64,000 nt of DNA from Halobellus sp. LT62 (GTDB lineage Archaea > Halobacteriota > Halobacteria > Halobacteriales > Haloferacaceae): assembly GCF_037031285.1 (NCBI RefSeq), contig NZ_JAYEZO010000002.1:744001-808000 (forward strand), in the 5' to 3' direction. Numbering within the stretch: the stretch's first letter is position 1; each line of letters starts with the position of its first letter. The notes beneath the pieces are model-generated. The model did not search any database, was not told the origin of the DNA, and was given only the letters and a program-made list of their open reading frames with translations. Positions 9,819 to 19,017 of this stretch are shown here, in pieces. Position numbers and translations under genes: made by a program.

Positions 9819-10829
9819 CTAGAGATTGATGCTGCTGTTATCCCCGATGTTGAGGTGGTTAGGCTCTCCGTCTACCTCAGCGTTGCTCCCGACGATGCTT
9901 TCCTTGAGGTTTACTCCTTCAAGAGCGGCATCCTGTCCGACGATGCTGTCGGTCACAATACTCTGTTTGATCGTCGTCTTGTCGTCGATACTCACGTATG
10001 GTCCAACGACGCTGGATTCGATCGAGACGTCCGAGCCGATGTCGACCGGGGGGATCACGACAGAACTATCGGTTCGATCGCTCGACTTGGACTCGTTTCG
10101 CTCCAGCAGTACTCGATTCGCTTCGAGCAACGTGTCTGGACGGCCGCAGTCGTACCACTCTTCGACCTCGAACGTTCGAAGTGAGCTTCCCCCCTCGATC
10201 ATCCGCTGGAGTGCGTCGGTCAGTTGGTACTCGTCTCCCGCGCCACGGTTATCGTTTCTGACGAGGTATTCGAGCGCGTCGAACAGCGCATTCGAATTTT
10301 CGACGACATACACACCGCTGATAGCGAAGTTCGACGGCGGGTCGTCGGGCTTTTCGACTAACTGTACGATCTCCCCGTCGCCGTTCTTCTCGACGACGCC
10401 GTAGTGGCTCGGTTCGGCGACGCGCTTCACCCCGATGCTTCCGTCGGTCTCCGGGAGCGCATCGTGCGCCTCGAGGAACGTGTCGTATCCGTTCTCGAAG
10501 AGCATATCGCCGAGCGCGATGAACAGCTCGTCGCCGCGAGCGATCGATTCGGCTTGGTAGATGCTGTGGCCTAGGCCCTCGGCCTGTGTTTGTTCGACGA
10601 ATTCGAGCTCGAACTCTCCGGTGAATTCGTCTTCGGCGTACTCGACGATCTGGTTCTTCATCGCCCCGCCGACGACGATTATCACCTCGTCGATGGGGGT
10701 ACTACCAATGCTCTGAAGGATATGCCCGAGAATCGGACGTCCCGCCAGCCGAACCATCGCCTTCGGCTTCGTGTGCGTCTGCGGGTAGAGCCGTGTTCCC
10801 TGCCCCGCGGCGGGGATTATGGCCTTCAT
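9819..10829 (-). CDS. Sugar-1-phosphate nucleotidyltransferase (AglF/RmlA-like) with left-handed beta-helix tail
   Basis: 336 residues. The N-terminal nucleotidyltransferase signature is MKAIIPAAGQGTRLYPQT with the sugar-binding KPKAMVRLAGRPIL, then GDMLFENG, and a Lys in VEKPDDPPSNFAISGVY. The C-terminal 80 residues form hexapeptide-like repeats (SDVSIESSVVGPYVSI). It makes an NDP-hexose for the downstream SDRs. The start at 10829 matches the family and lies 28 bases from a TATA-like GTTTTAGA; an ATG 24 bases upstream would fall inside the expected promoter. It heads the leftward run leading to aglB. Confidence 0.92.
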   Translation of the reverse strand: MKAIIPAAGQGTRLYPQTHTKPKAMVRLAGRPILGHILQSIGSTPIDEVIIVVGGAMKNQIVEYAEDEFTGEFELEFVEQTQAEGLGHSIYQAESIARGDELFIALGDMLFENGYDTFLEAHDALPETDGSIGVKRVAEPSHYGVVEKNGDGEIVQLVEKPDDPPSNFAISGVYVVENSNALFDALEYLVRNDNRGAGDEYQLTDALQRMIEGGSSLRTFEVEEWYDCGRPDTLLEANRVLLERNESKSSDRTDSSVVIPPVDIGSDVSIESSVVGPYVSIDDKTTIKQSIVTDSIVGQDAALEGVNLKESIVGSNAEVDGEPNHLNIGDNSSINL

Positions 10830-10852
10830 AGGCCGGAGGTCACGTTGACCCA

Positions 10853-10860
10853 TCTAAAAC
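10853..10860 (-). promoter_or_regulatory. TATA box of the nucleotidyltransferase gene
   Basis: GTTTTAGA on the minus strand is centred 28 bases upstream of the ATG at 10829, consistent with a leaderless transcript and with choosing that start over the ATG at 10853. The divergent gene at 10942 has its own candidate (CTTTTGAATA near 10911-10920). Confidence 0.45.
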
Positions 10861-10941
10861 CCTCCGCATTTTTGACTTATCGATTTTTTCGATCCATCAA
10901 TACAACAAGGCTTTTGAATAGGCTTTTGGATCATACTGTCA

Positions 10942-12687
10942 ATGAAGGTCTCGCTGGTGGTCCCCGCACACAATGAGGCGGGGAATCTCAATCGCTTGGT
11001 CGAGCGTATCGTTTCTACTCTTTCCTCGCCCGAGTTTCCGCACGAACTCGAGATCGTCTTAGTCGACGACAACAGCACCGACGACACCCCGACGATCGTC
11101 GACCGGCTGGCCGCAGATTACGACGTGGTTACAGCCGTTCATCGAACAGGCGACGGTGGTTTCGGAAAGGCGATCAAAACGGGACTTCAGTACGCGTCGG
11201 GAGACGTGCTTATTCCATTTATGGGAGACCTCTCCGACGACCCGGCGGACGTTCCGAAGTTGGTGGAAGCCATCGAAAACGGATACGATGTCATCTATGG
11301 CTCCCGGTTCGCGAAGGGGGGATCAGTCGAGGGATATCCGCCGCTCAAACTCCTGTATAACCGCGCATTCAACAATTTAATCCGTCTCTCGTTCGGAATC
11401 CGCGCTCGTGACGTCACGAACGCCTTCACCGCCTATCGGCGGGAAGTGATCGAGGAACTCGATGTCGATACGCTCGATTCGGAGAGCTTCGACCTCACCG
11501 CGGAACTTCCCCTTCGAGCCCACATCCTCGGTTTCAGGAGTACGGAGGTCCCCGTCTCGTGGCGAAGCCGCGACGAGGGAGTGAGTAAACTCGACGCGAC
11601 GCAAAAAGGGCCGCTCTATCTCAAGCGACTGGTCCATATGTTCGTTATCGGCAACGGCGTCGCGTTGAAGGACCTCTTCGATTCGATCGTCAGCGGATCG
11701 GTCGCAAGGATCGTCGGTGCGGCGGCGCTCGGAGTGTTTATTTTAGTCGCTCTGTTCTCGCTATCCGGCTTCGAGGGGGTCTTCGAGGAGATCACGAACG
11801 CGAACGTGGGCTGGTTGGCGGTCGGTGGGGCCGCCTATCTCGCCTCCTTTACATTCAGGACGTGGCGCTATCGGGTTCTCCTGCGAGCTGCTGACTCTCT
11901 GGCCTCTAGAGGCGGCGTATTCAGGAGCATCCTCGTCGGGTGGTTCGTGAACTTTATTCTCCCCGCCCGTGCGGGCGACGCTGCACGAGCACTCGCGCTC
12001 AAATCTACGGAGGATGTTCCCATCAGTACCGGTGGGGGACTCGTCGTCGTCGAACGGGCATTCGATATGTTCGTTCTCGGCAGTGCTATGGTCTTCGTCT
12101 CTCTCTTGTTCGTCGACGTCCCGCGTGCAGGATATCTCTCCGGAGCCGCATTCGCGATCGCAGCCGTCCTCATCCTCGGACTCGTCGTGCTAGCTTACGC
12201 GGGAGACAGCCTCGTGGATCGGTTCAGCGATCGGATTCCACGGCTCGCAGAGGGCCTCCTCAACCTCAGGCAGATGCTCCGGAAGTTGGCGACGAACCCG
12301 TTTGCGTTGGTCCTCTCCGGGATGTTGTCGATCCCCGTCTGGATCCTCGAAGCGAGCACGATTTACTTCAGCGCTCGTGCGGTGGGATTGGATCTGACCG
12401 CCGTTATCACGGTGACTACCGCAGTCGGAGCGTTCGTCGCACAGGCGGTTCCACTCACACCCGCGGGAATCGGGACGTACGAGGCGACCATTACTGCGAT
12501 TCTATCGCTGTTCGGCGTTCAAGCTTCCACTGCGACTAGCCTCGGTCTGGTGGATCACTTCGTCCGCGTCGCACTCATTTACGTCGTGGGTGCGATAAGC
12601 CTCGTTCACGTCGGATTCCGTTCACGTGCCTACTTTCGAGACCGTGACGACGACCACACTCGGACGCAGGTTTCGGGGGACCGATAA
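10942..12687 (+). CDS. AglD-like protein: GT2 glycosyltransferase fused to flippase-like membrane domain
   Basis: This 581-residue protein has a GT2 domain of the dolichyl-phosphate-hexose synthase type (about 1-230), with the nucleotide-binding VDDNSTDD and the DxxDD-type LSDDPADV site. A UPF0104/LPG-synthase-like multispan domain (about 250-565) follows, with WFVNFILPARAGDAARA. This architecture is that of haloarchaeal AglD, which charges dolichol phosphate with a hexose that is later added to the N-glycan outside the cell. The assignment is to the architecture, not to proven orthology. Its TAA stop and the next ATG share one base (TAATG), indicating coupling with the GT39-like gene. Confidence 0.9.
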   Translation: MKVSLVVPAHNEAGNLNRLVERIVSTLSSPEFPHELEIVLVDDNSTDDTPTIVDRLAADYDVVTAVHRTGDGGFGKAIKTGLQYASGDVLIPFMGDLSDDPADVPKLVEAIENGYDVIYGSRFAKGGSVEGYPPLKLLYNRAFNNLIRLSFGIRARDVTNAFTAYRREVIEELDVDTLDSESFDLTAELPLRAHILGFRSTEVPVSWRSRDEGVSKLDATQKGPLYLKRLVHMFVIGNGVALKDLFDSIVSGSVARIVGAAALGVFILVALFSLSGFEGVFEEITNANVGWLAVGGAAYLASFTFRTWRYRVLLRAADSLASRGGVFRSILVGWFVNFILPARAGDAARALALKSTEDVPISTGGGLVVVERAFDMFVLGSAMVFVSLLFVDVPRAGYLSGAAFAIAAVLILGLVVLAYAGDSLVDRFSDRIPRLAEGLLNLRQMLRKLATNPFALVLSGMLSIPVWILEASTIYFSARAVGLDLTAVITVTTAVGAFVAQAVPLTPAGIGTYEATITAILSLFGVQASTATSLGLVDHFVRVALIYVVGAISLVHVGFRSRAYFRDRDDDHTRTQVSGDR

Positions 12688-14264
12688 TGCGGAAACACTG
12701 GAACGCACTCGCCAAAGAAACGCGTTGGGTGATACTGCTCGCCGTCGGGTTTGTCCTGTTTCGGGTCGGTATCGCGTCACTGTCCGGGTTTGGCTTTCAC
12801 CAAGGGTGGAACGAAGGCCACTACGCGTTGATCGCATCCGGCTTTCTGGATCATCCCTTAGTTCCGCGGTACGGTGACAATTTCGTCTACAACGTCCCAC
12901 CGCTATTTCCGTATGCAGTCTCCGCTTCGTTCCTGCTGTTCGGCGAATCCGTGTTAGCGGCTCGACTTCCGAGTATTCTCGCTACCGGCGGACTGATCAT
13001 AGCGACGTACGAGCTCGGTCGGGAGGTGTTCGGAGATCGATCCACCGCTTTGGTTGGGGCGCTCATCTTTGCCACGCTCCCGTACGTCCAACTGTTCGGC
13101 GGACGAGCGCAGACGGATATGCTGATGGTGTTCTTCGTCACTACTTCGGTGACAGCGATCGTTAAAGGATATCGGCGTCAGATATACTATCGACGTTGGA
13201 TAGTTGTCGGGGCTGCGTCGTTCGCCGCCGCTGTGGCGACGAAACAGCCCGCGCTTGCTGTGTCCGGGATCGTCTTTTTCTGGTTACTGGGTAATCGGCG
13301 ATTTGACAGGGATGCGATTCGACGAACTGCACTTTTGATCGCTACAAGCGCAATCTGTTTACTTCCTGTTGCTGGATGGTTCTATCTGAATTACGTTACT
13401 GCGCCAGCAGCGTTCGTCGCAGACTGGGAACACGAGCTCCTCTCGCGAACACCTCCCTTTGCCAACGTGCGTCTCCTCGTAGCGATCGCATTTGGACTCG
13501 GTGTCACTCCGCCCGTGATTTTTGCTAGTACAGTCGGCTTCTTTACCGATATTCGTGATGCGTTTGAAGGATCCCGAATAAACCTCACTGGGGATAAGGG
13601 GCCATCAATCCTACTTTGGTGGCTTCTCTTTTACGGAATCTTTGTCCTTGTGCGAACGCCTCACGGTCATCAGTATTACGCGGTCATTCTCACTCCCCCG
13701 ATTGCATTAATCTCTGCGCAGGGAATTCAAGCAATAGCAACTCGATTTGATGGTCTGAAAGGCTATGGTCGCAAATCTGTTCGAGTTGTATTGATCGTAT
13801 TTGTTCTCTCCTCAACGGTTGCTGGTACCGTGGTGCTATTCGAACTGTCTGGAGAGTTTTCCGCTGCGAATGGAGGGGGAACGACCATCGCTTCAGAGGC
13901 AGGCGATTTTGTGATCGAAGAAACTGCAAGTGATGCCACCATTCTCGTTTCCAATGGATACGCCCCACCGCTGAAATGGTATGTCAAAGACGACCGCTCT
14001 GTGGAACAAGTTGAAGCATATCACGTTTCTTCGTTAACTAAACAGAGGATACAATCAACAATTTCGGAGAGTGAAGGTGCTGTGTACGTGGTCTTACCCT
14101 CTCCCTCTTGGGGGAAACTCCCTGCCGAGAATTCTGAGGAAATATATCATACTGCTCCGTACCGATTTACGCTTGCATCTTACGTGGGCGATTACGTTGC
14201 AACCGACTCAAAATTCACTTTCTATCTTAACGATCGTCGGCTTGTGATCTACAGGGTGGAATAG
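12687..14264 (+). CDS. GT39/ArnT-family membrane glycosyltransferase
   Basis: 525 residues with a hydrophobic multispan N-terminal two thirds (about 10-390) and a soluble C-terminal tail. The first extracytoplasmic loop holds GWNEGHYALIASGF, in the position of the acidic catalytic loop of PMT/ArnT enzymes, followed by a NVPPLFPYAVSASF stretch. Such enzymes use lipid-linked sugar donors on the outer face, so it could accept the dolichol-linked sugar made by the upstream AglD-like protein. The one-base overlap with that gene supports a joint role. GC content falls toward the 3' end, leading into an AT-rich block. Confidence 0.85.
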   Translation: MRKHWNALAKETRWVILLAVGFVLFRVGIASLSGFGFHQGWNEGHYALIASGFLDHPLVPRYGDNFVYNVPPLFPYAVSASFLLFGESVLAARLPSILATGGLIIATYELGREVFGDRSTALVGALIFATLPYVQLFGGRAQTDMLMVFFVTTSVTAIVKGYRRQIYYRRWIVVGAASFAAAVATKQPALAVSGIVFFWLLGNRRFDRDAIRRTALLIATSAICLLPVAGWFYLNYVTAPAAFVADWEHELLSRTPPFANVRLLVAIAFGLGVTPPVIFASTVGFFTDIRDAFEGSRINLTGDKGPSILLWWLLFYGIFVLVRTPHGHQYYAVILTPPIALISAQGIQAIATRFDGLKGYGRKSVRVVLIVFVLSSTVAGTVVLFELSGEFSAANGGGTTIASEAGDFVIEETASDATILVSNGYAPPLKWYVKDDRSVEQVEAYHVSSLTKQRIQSTISESEGAVYVVLPSPSWGKLPAENSEEIYHTAPYRFTLASYVGDYVATDSKFTFYLNDRRLVIYRVE

Positions 14265-14318
14265 CTACCCTATCCAGTGGATACTGAGTCACAGTTTCAG
14301 CAAATCACGAAGTGGTTC

Positions 14319-14400
14319 TATAGTAGCGTTTGAACTGATCGCTCATCTGACCACACGCTGTTGTGGATCGAGTGAGTGAAGAGATACAAACGCTACTATA
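14319..14400 (+). repeat. 82-bp palindromic element, copy A (terminal inverted repeats)
   Basis: Perfect 14-bp terminal inverted repeats, TATAGTAGCGTTTG at 14319-14332 and its complement at 14387-14400, enclose a core with an inner stem (CCACA 14351-14355 with TGTGG 14362-14366). A second, diverged copy lies at 38565-38648. It sits between two convergent genes. A small non-autonomous mobile element or a structured RNA/terminator is possible; no reading frame is present. Confidence 0.75.
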
Positions 14401-14406
14401 CCTATT

Positions 14407-16023
14407 TCAAGGAGTGGGGGAATTCGGACTTATCGTATCTTTCACATCAGGAATTGGTTTATTTTTGACTATTGCCTCAATGAGCAGATCAATATCCTCG
14501 TTTCCGGGAATGAGCTGGCTGTGCGTTGGTGCAATCGGGCGGAAGTCACCATCTACCGTTTCGTAGTATGGGAATTTGATATGACGCTCGATAAATAAGT
14601 AATGTGCATACCGTTTCGCAAGTTCATGCTTTTTGGCACTTATATCTAGATTACTTTTTAATAACAACTGTTTATATTCATCGTCATCAACAGGATCGAA
14701 CGTAAATCCATATCCTTTATAATGCGTGTCTCCACTCACGATAACTGGAATCCCGAGATATGACATTTCTAAACCGGTAGTTGAGTTCCAAACAAGTCCT
14801 CGATCAAGTTTCCGCATAAATTCATAAGGATTAATACCCGTATCTGGACTCATTAGCTCGATATTTTCTGGAAGAGAATAGTTACTAGTAATCCACTCAT
14901 AGAACGATTCATTCGTAACTCGAAGAACTTCTGCTGGGTGGGTTTTGATATATAGCTTTAGTTGTGGATTCTCTTTGAATATCTCAATTGTCCGATCAAC
15001 CCAAGTAAAAACATTATTAAATGCCTTCTTTTTGGTCGCAGTCAGAGATCCATCCCAAGGAAGATTAGTAAAAGCACCGTAGACTGTACTATCTGATGAA
15101 GACTGGAAGGAACCACTACCAAGCTGCGCATGGTTGAATCTGACATCCTTTCCACTCATTCGATCCTGCATAAATTTCTCAAGTGTAGAACTTTCTTCAT
15201 CCGACAGTGGCCTGTTAAGACGCTCACTGGCTGAATCACGATTCGGAAATGTTGGGAGTGAACTTCTGTTATTCATATTCCCACAGAGTATTGATTGGCT
15301 CCTAAATCCTACATCGATATCCCAACTGGGGGTATCGAATTGATTACCAACACTAAGGAATACCGCTCCTACCAAATATGCTGAGTTGTTCGAGAGAACT
15401 GCGTCATAATTATGCCGTTGAAAGAGCTCAAATGCAATATCTGTAAGTAGTTTAGCTGATTTTTTGAATCTATTATATATTTCCTCTGATTTCGGGTGTT
15501 TGTCGAGGTTATATATTTTTAAATATGCTCTTGTGGAGGCAGTTGCAATTCCATCGATATCGACACCACGATACGTGTCACCAGATGAGGTGTGTGTTTT
15601 AGTAGTTGTCTCAAATTCTGAGATTGGAGTGTACTCCAATCCAAACCTGCGCAAAAATTCACCTCCCATAAAATTGCAGATCTCGCACGCAGCACTCTCG
15701 CTTGACATCCACTGTTTTGCCAAACACATATCCAAGTCGTGGTCACATAACAGAAGCGTTGGTTCGTATCCACGAACCCGAAATGCATGGGCCAGTATTA
15801 CATCAAGATACGTCCCAAAATCATTCCTCCCCATTACCAATGGTATGAGCACTTCCCCTCTTTTTTCGCCTGTATTAGAATACTCTCGTATTTCCTTTTC
15901 AATATCTGGTATTTTGTCAATATTGAATGTTAAGTCGTATATTCTTGCGAGGGGTTTGATAATATTCAGCTTATCTGCAAACTCTACTCCGAAATTTTGT
16001 AGCCTCTTTTTTTGTTCTTCCAT
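14407..16023 (-). CDS. Capsule-synthesis-like glycosyltransferase (KpsC/KpsS-type, GT-B)
   Basis: This 538-residue protein of the Capsule_synth type was recognised from its C-terminal half. YIKTHPAE matches the phosphate-binding KxHP motif, and WNSTTGLEMSYLGIPVIVSG matches the S-T-x-G-x-E segment that contacts the nucleotide in these GT-B enzymes; NHAQLGSG precedes them. The family transfers CMP-Kdo-like sugars, so a CMP-nonulosonate donor from the 26630-33382 cluster is an attractive inference. The gene is markedly AT-rich against its neighbours and uses A/T-ending codons, a sign of transfer. It is 13 bases from the next gene upstream, in the same operon. Confidence 0.75.
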   Translation of the reverse strand: MEEQKKRLQNFGVEFADKLNIIKPLARIYDLTFNIDKIPDIEKEIREYSNTGEKRGEVLIPLVMGRNDFGTYLDVILAHAFRVRGYEPTLLLCDHDLDMCLAKQWMSSESAACEICNFMGGEFLRRFGLEYTPISEFETTTKTHTSSGDTYRGVDIDGIATASTRAYLKIYNLDKHPKSEEIYNRFKKSAKLLTDIAFELFQRHNYDAVLSNNSAYLVGAVFLSVGNQFDTPSWDIDVGFRSQSILCGNMNNRSSLPTFPNRDSASERLNRPLSDEESSTLEKFMQDRMSGKDVRFNHAQLGSGSFQSSSDSTVYGAFTNLPWDGSLTATKKKAFNNVFTWVDRTIEIFKENPQLKLYIKTHPAEVLRVTNESFYEWITSNYSLPENIELMSPDTGINPYEFMRKLDRGLVWNSTTGLEMSYLGIPVIVSGDTHYKGYGFTFDPVDDDEYKQLLLKSNLDISAKKHELAKRYAHYLFIERHIKFPYYETVDGDFRPIAPTHSQLIPGNEDIDLLIEAIVKNKPIPDVKDTISPNSPTP

Positions 16024-16036
16024 ATTCTCGATATAG

Positions 16037-17575
16037 TTAACTGATTTCAGTGTCGATCCAATTCTTGATTGCTGTATGAATTGTTTCAGCTTGGTTAGTA
16101 CGTGGAGTTGTAGCTTTTGTTAATTTCCCTCGATATCCAATTGAAAGTATCGATTTTACGAATTCTTCTAACGTTTTTGGATCTGTAGTGGTTGGTTTCC
16201 CAATTAGTTCCAAAGCCTGCTCAATATCTTCATACGTTTCGACGTCATAAACATTCGGCGCATCTCGATACCATGGCGAACCAAAGACTAGTGCTGCAGT
16301 TCCTCGATTTATAGCTTCCCAACCTGCTGTCCCTGTGATAGTTGCTACTGCATCAGCGTTGTCAATAAGTGTATATGCATTTGCATCAAGTGGGATAAAT
16401 CTAACACTATCGTGCGAATATAGGTCATCATATTCCCAACTAGTTCTTCCTAATTGACCCTTCAGTTGGGGATCAAACTGCGACGGATGTTCTTTAATAT
16501 ATATTAATTTATCATCTGCGCAATTAGAGAGGAGTTTAATAGCCAATGTTTGGTCAACATAATGATTCCCTTCCGGAGATGTAGTCCGCTCAGGTTGGTA
16601 GTGGAGTGGAAAATAAATATAGTCTTCTTCCAACGACACAGATGCTACCTTTTTTTCGTAGTCATTTCTCAATTTTTTTAGATAATAGCGAGATTTGATA
16701 AGATAGTACATCCACTGTGTCCAAAGAATTGCTGAATTTTCTATTTTATTGGATCCAAATTTCATATCTACTGGAACTTTCCATCGAAGAAAGTCCCTAC
16801 TAAATACCAATTCTTTCAAACGTTTCTTAGAAGATGGGATAAGATGATTTCTAAACGATTCAATTACAGATTTCACACCCGTATCCGTGGTAGTATTCCG
16901 CATATATGATGGTTTACTCACCGAATAATCCATTTCCAATTTGTTTAAATATGATTGAATATCATTTGGGATGCTCTGATCAGTTATCCCCTCACTTGCT
17001 GAGAAATCAGTAGAATCAAAGATGCTACTTCTTAAATAGAATGTGTCAGGTAAGGATGTAGGTGTGAAAATGATGGTTTCTACACCATTTCTTTCAGCAA
17101 CTAAATAGAGAATATAATCACTCACTAGATGAGGAGTACTCCCAAAAATAGCTATATCTGGCCGCAAATAGTCAAATATATTACTCCAATAGGAGAGTAA
17201 TCGATAGTAATGCCGAACTCGTTCGTTGTATCCAAAAGATTCGCTCTGAATAACATTACCAAGATCGATACGATCCATCATCTTGAGTGCAAGAAGCTGT
17301 CCACTTGCTAAATCTTCAATTAGGCTTGAATCGATAGGGTACTCGAATGGAGAGTCAAGATTCAAATCACGCGGTGGTACTCCTTTGGTGGCGTTGACTG
17401 ATTTGTGAGCAATTGTCTCTGGGAACGATTTTTCAATATTAGACTTCAAGTCTGTAGGACATTCCCAATATGTTGGCCTAATACCACACTCTTTTTTGAG
17501 TTTCTCTGCTGCCAGTACCCAATTTTTATGGGGAGTAACTGCATAAATCGCACTTCGTGAAGGTGGAGTAGACAT
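16037..17575 (-). CDS. Capsule-synthesis-like glycosyltransferase (KpsC/KpsS-type)
   Basis: 512 residues. The C-terminal third has IYIKEHPSQFDP (Lys-x-His-Pro motif) and ATITGTAGWEAINRGTAALV, both typical of Capsule_synth-family transferases. A FPLHYQPERTTSPEG strand begins the second Rossmann fold, as in these enzymes. Together with the gene at 14407-16023 it forms a two-gene AT-rich operon (GC roughly 40 percent, far below the rest). Likely role: adding one or more sugars, possibly a CMP-activated acid sugar, to the cytoplasmic lipid-linked glycan. Substrate unknown. Confidence 0.75.
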   Translation of the reverse strand: MSTPPSRSAIYAVTPHKNWVLAAEKLKKECGIRPTYWECPTDLKSNIEKSFPETIAHKSVNATKGVPPRDLNLDSPFEYPIDSSLIEDLASGQLLALKMMDRIDLGNVIQSESFGYNERVRHYYRLLSYWSNIFDYLRPDIAIFGSTPHLVSDYILYLVAERNGVETIIFTPTSLPDTFYLRSSIFDSTDFSASEGITDQSIPNDIQSYLNKLEMDYSVSKPSYMRNTTTDTGVKSVIESFRNHLIPSSKKRLKELVFSRDFLRWKVPVDMKFGSNKIENSAILWTQWMYYLIKSRYYLKKLRNDYEKKVASVSLEEDYIYFPLHYQPERTTSPEGNHYVDQTLAIKLLSNCADDKLIYIKEHPSQFDPQLKGQLGRTSWEYDDLYSHDSVRFIPLDANAYTLIDNADAVATITGTAGWEAINRGTAALVFGSPWYRDAPNVYDVETYEDIEQALELIGKPTTTDPKTLEEFVKSILSIGYRGKLTKATTPRTNQAETIHTAIKNWIDTEIS

Positions 17576-17858
17576 TATTATATTAGTTGTCTTTAATCAA
17601 TTGGCAATTCCAACCATCAAATATATTTTCACTTCCCCCATATATGCCCAGCGGTACTGATCTTATAACTATTAGAGGAATTTAATTCCTTCATATATGT
17701 TCACAAATTTCACACTTAATCAAATTATTTCAGGCAATTGCGGGCCTTATTTCTCCAAACTTTCCTTAAATTATTGTCCTCCGGTCTGATTCGTGAACCT
17801 GAATACTACCATATCAAAACACAAAATATTGAACTCCCTCTATCCCAACATCAATAAT

Positions 17859-19016
17859 ATGAAAGCTGTCGTCCTCGCTGCCGGAGAAGGAATGCGGCTT
17901 AGGCCGCTGACCCGGACCAGACCGAAACCGATGCTTCCGATTGGGAATCAGCCACTTCTTGAACACGTGATTGAAGCCGGTAGAGAAGCGGGAATTGACG
18001 AGTTCGTTCTTGTTGTCGGTTACAAACGTGAACGGATACAGAGTTACTTCGGTGAAGGTGACGACTGGGATGTCGACATTGAGTATGCTGTCCAAGAGAC
18101 TCAACTCGGGACTGGCCACGCGCTGTTGCAGGCGGAGTCATACATTGATGGCAGTTTTATCGCGCTTAACGGCGATCGGATCATTGAACCGAGCGCAATC
18201 ACTGCTGTAATTCAGGAGCGTCGAGAGACTGGCAGCCCTGTGATGGCTGTAACCCGGCACCGGAGTCCTGAAAACTACGGTGTCGTCGATATTGACGGTC
18301 AGCGTGTGCGTTCGATCGAAGAGAAGCCGCCAGCACATACAGTTCGGACGGATTACATCAACGCCGGTGTTTATGGCCTCGGGGGGGCGATATTTGATGA
18401 GATTCGGAGGACTAACGCCGATGGAGAACTGGCAATCACGACCGTTCTGCAGGCGTATCGGGACTCACTGCGCCCAGTTCGGTTCGACGGCCTCTGGCTC
18501 GACGTCTCGTATCACTGGGACATCTTGGCAGTCAACAATCGGATGCTCGATCGAACAGATTCTCCCCGTGCTGAGACGGCATCTATTCACGAGCGGGCGA
18601 CAGTCGTCGACGTGGCAGCGGTCGCCTCAGATGTGCGTATCCGGCCGGGGGCAACGGTGCTTCCCGGAACGTCGCTCGGCGAGAACGTCGAGGTCGGGTC
18701 GAACGCCGTCCTTTCGAACTGCGTCGTGCTCGCAGACGCAACGGTCGGCGACGGAGCTGTCGTCCGAGATTGCGTCATCGGCGAGAACGCTATTATCGGA
18801 CCAAACGCAACGATCGAAGGAGGAGATACTGACGTCGTGGTGGACGGGGTCGTTCATTCTGACGTCCGTTTAGGTGGGGTTATCGGAGATAACACAACGA
18901 TTAGCGGCAACGTGACCGTCTCACCGGGGACGGTGATCGGGAACGATGCAACCGTTGAGTCGGGCTCAATCGTGAGCGACTGGATCGAGTATAACGCGAT
19001 CGTGCGGAGGGGGTAA
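17859..19016 (+). CDS. GlmU-like bifunctional sugar-1-phosphate nucleotidylyltransferase/acetyltransferase
   Basis: 385 residues: a nucleotidyltransferase domain (MKAVVLAAGEGMRLRPLT, KPMLPIGNQPLLEHV, LNGDRI, EEKPPAHTVRTDYINAGVY) and a C-terminal left-handed beta-helix of hexapeptide repeats (about 250-385). The start at 17859 matches the family; an upstream in-frame ATG at 17793 would add an AT-rich unrelated tail. One base separates its stop from the glmS start, so together they can convert fructose-6-P toward an activated amino sugar. That is the expected precursor of both N-glycan and nonulosonate. Confidence 0.9.
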   Translation: MKAVVLAAGEGMRLRPLTRTRPKPMLPIGNQPLLEHVIEAGREAGIDEFVLVVGYKRERIQSYFGEGDDWDVDIEYAVQETQLGTGHALLQAESYIDGSFIALNGDRIIEPSAITAVIQERRETGSPVMAVTRHRSPENYGVVDIDGQRVRSIEEKPPAHTVRTDYINAGVYGLGGAIFDEIRRTNADGELAITTVLQAYRDSLRPVRFDGLWLDVSYHWDILAVNNRMLDRTDSPRAETASIHERATVVDVAAVASDVRIRPGATVLPGTSLGENVEVGSNAVLSNCVVLADATVGDGAVVRDCVIGENAIIGPNATIEGGDTDVVVDGVVHSDVRLGGVIGDNTTISGNVTVSPGTVIGNDATVESGSIVSDWIEYNAIVRRG

Positions 19017-19017
19017 G

